From: Candidatus Peregrinibacteria bacterium | GTDB lineage: Bacteria > Patescibacteriota > Gracilibacteria > UM-FILTER-43-11 | Assembly: GCA_016927155.1 (NCBI GenBank) | Contig: JAFGNE010000071.1 | Span: forward strand, 1-22,913 | Direction of reading: 5' to 3' | DNA: 22,913 nt | Made by a program: the position numbers and the translations under genes | The notes under the pieces: model-generated | Seen by the model: only the letters and a program-made list of their open reading frames with translations | Told to the model about the DNA's origin: nothing | Databases searched by the model: none | Shown here: positions 22,713-22,913 of the stretch, piece after piece | Layout of the letters: every line of letters begins with the position of its first letter | How positions within the stretch are numbered: the first letter of the stretch is position 1

Positions 22713-22913
22713 TATTCAATCAAAAAGCCCATTAAAAATACAACGCCGGATACCGACGGACAAGATAAAAGAAAATTAATGAAAAATTTAACCTAATTTA
22801 ATGTATTTTCAAAAATTTTATGCTTCAATTTTAGGTAATTAGTGTGAAACGTAACCAAAATGGATGGATAAGAATAGTTTGAAAAGGTTATCGTTTCTGT
22901 GGTTGTATCGGTA
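22713..22913. other. A+T-rich noncoding right end
   Basis: About 200 bp without a gene. It holds the pcrA promoter and, further out, A+T-rich sequence with a weak inverted repeat ACCTAA/TTAGGT (22791-22796 with 22831-22836). I see nothing else supportable. Confidence 0.5.
22735..22763 (-). promoter_or_regulatory. pcrA: Candidate promoter of pcrA
   Basis: On the minus strand TTGTCC (22763-22758), an exact 17-bp spacer and TATTTT (22740-22735). The start near 22728 leaves a 16-nt leader before the ATG at 22712. Confidence 0.5.

Noticed and set aside
22713..22913. Replication origin near the A+T-rich right end
   Set aside because: Only one imperfect DnaA-box-like site (TTATCCATC, 22871-22863 minus) is seen, with no cluster and no dnaA.
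1..22913. CRISPR array or recoded stop codons
   Set aside because: No regularly spaced repeats exist, and TGA is used as a normal stop without internal TGA in any real gene.

Overview
The window looks like a chromosomal segment of a Candidatus Patescibacteria (CPR) bacterium, probably Parcubacteria-like; this is an inference, since no 16S gene is present. The reasons are compact gene packing, the polytopic VirB2/TrbC-like pilin proteins, a giant beta-helix surface protein with dockerin-like and Cys-rich modules, a ComEC without its nuclease domain, and a short KH-R3H Jag. The standard genetic code fits: TGA, TAA and TAG all end genes and no gene has internal TGA. No chosen start codon has a clear Shine-Dalgarno motif, and the recognisable promoters usually sit only about 11-40 nt before the start.

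Layout. 1-5351 (+) is the 3' part of a very large secreted protein. 5323-6453 (-) is a TRM11-like methyltransferase sharing a bidirectional promoter with a small membrane-anchored protein (6515-6991). A TIM-barrel protein (7058-7798) leads into the conserved cluster rpmH-rnpA-yidC-jag (7864-9994, +). A 124-bp palindromic element separates it from the convergent rpmF-nusB-rnc cluster (11507-10124, -). Next are two adjacent membrane proteins, each built from three VirB2-like units (11620-13660, +), facing a Pro/Glu-rich lipoprotein (13664-14116, -). From 14211 to 17036 two inward-facing tRNA genes (CAT and Lys-TTT), each preceded by the same 16-bp sequence, bracket a HAD phosphatase, a 3-methyladenine glycosylase, a CvpA-like membrane protein and an A+T-richer tandem Phd-like antitoxin gene. 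The right end holds an RmlD/RHM-like sugar-nucleotide reductase (+) overlapping comEC tail to tail, then rsmA and pcrA, all three on the minus strand, with a hairpin-dense spacer between rsmA and pcrA.

How it works together. Much of the window is housekeeping: ribosomal proteins L34 and L32, RNase P, RNase III, NusB, RsmA, YidC, Jag, tRNAs, and the repair enzymes PcrA and Mpg. The accessory theme is the cell surface and DNA uptake: the giant surface protein, the two pilin-like proteins (one with a helix-hairpin-helix-like segment that should lie outside the cytoplasm), the lipoprotein, ComEC and the deoxysugar reductase. The best candidate for an undescribed system is the pair of triple-unit pilin-like proteins, possibly linked to ComEC-dependent DNA uptake. 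That link is inferred from domain content, not from the same operon.
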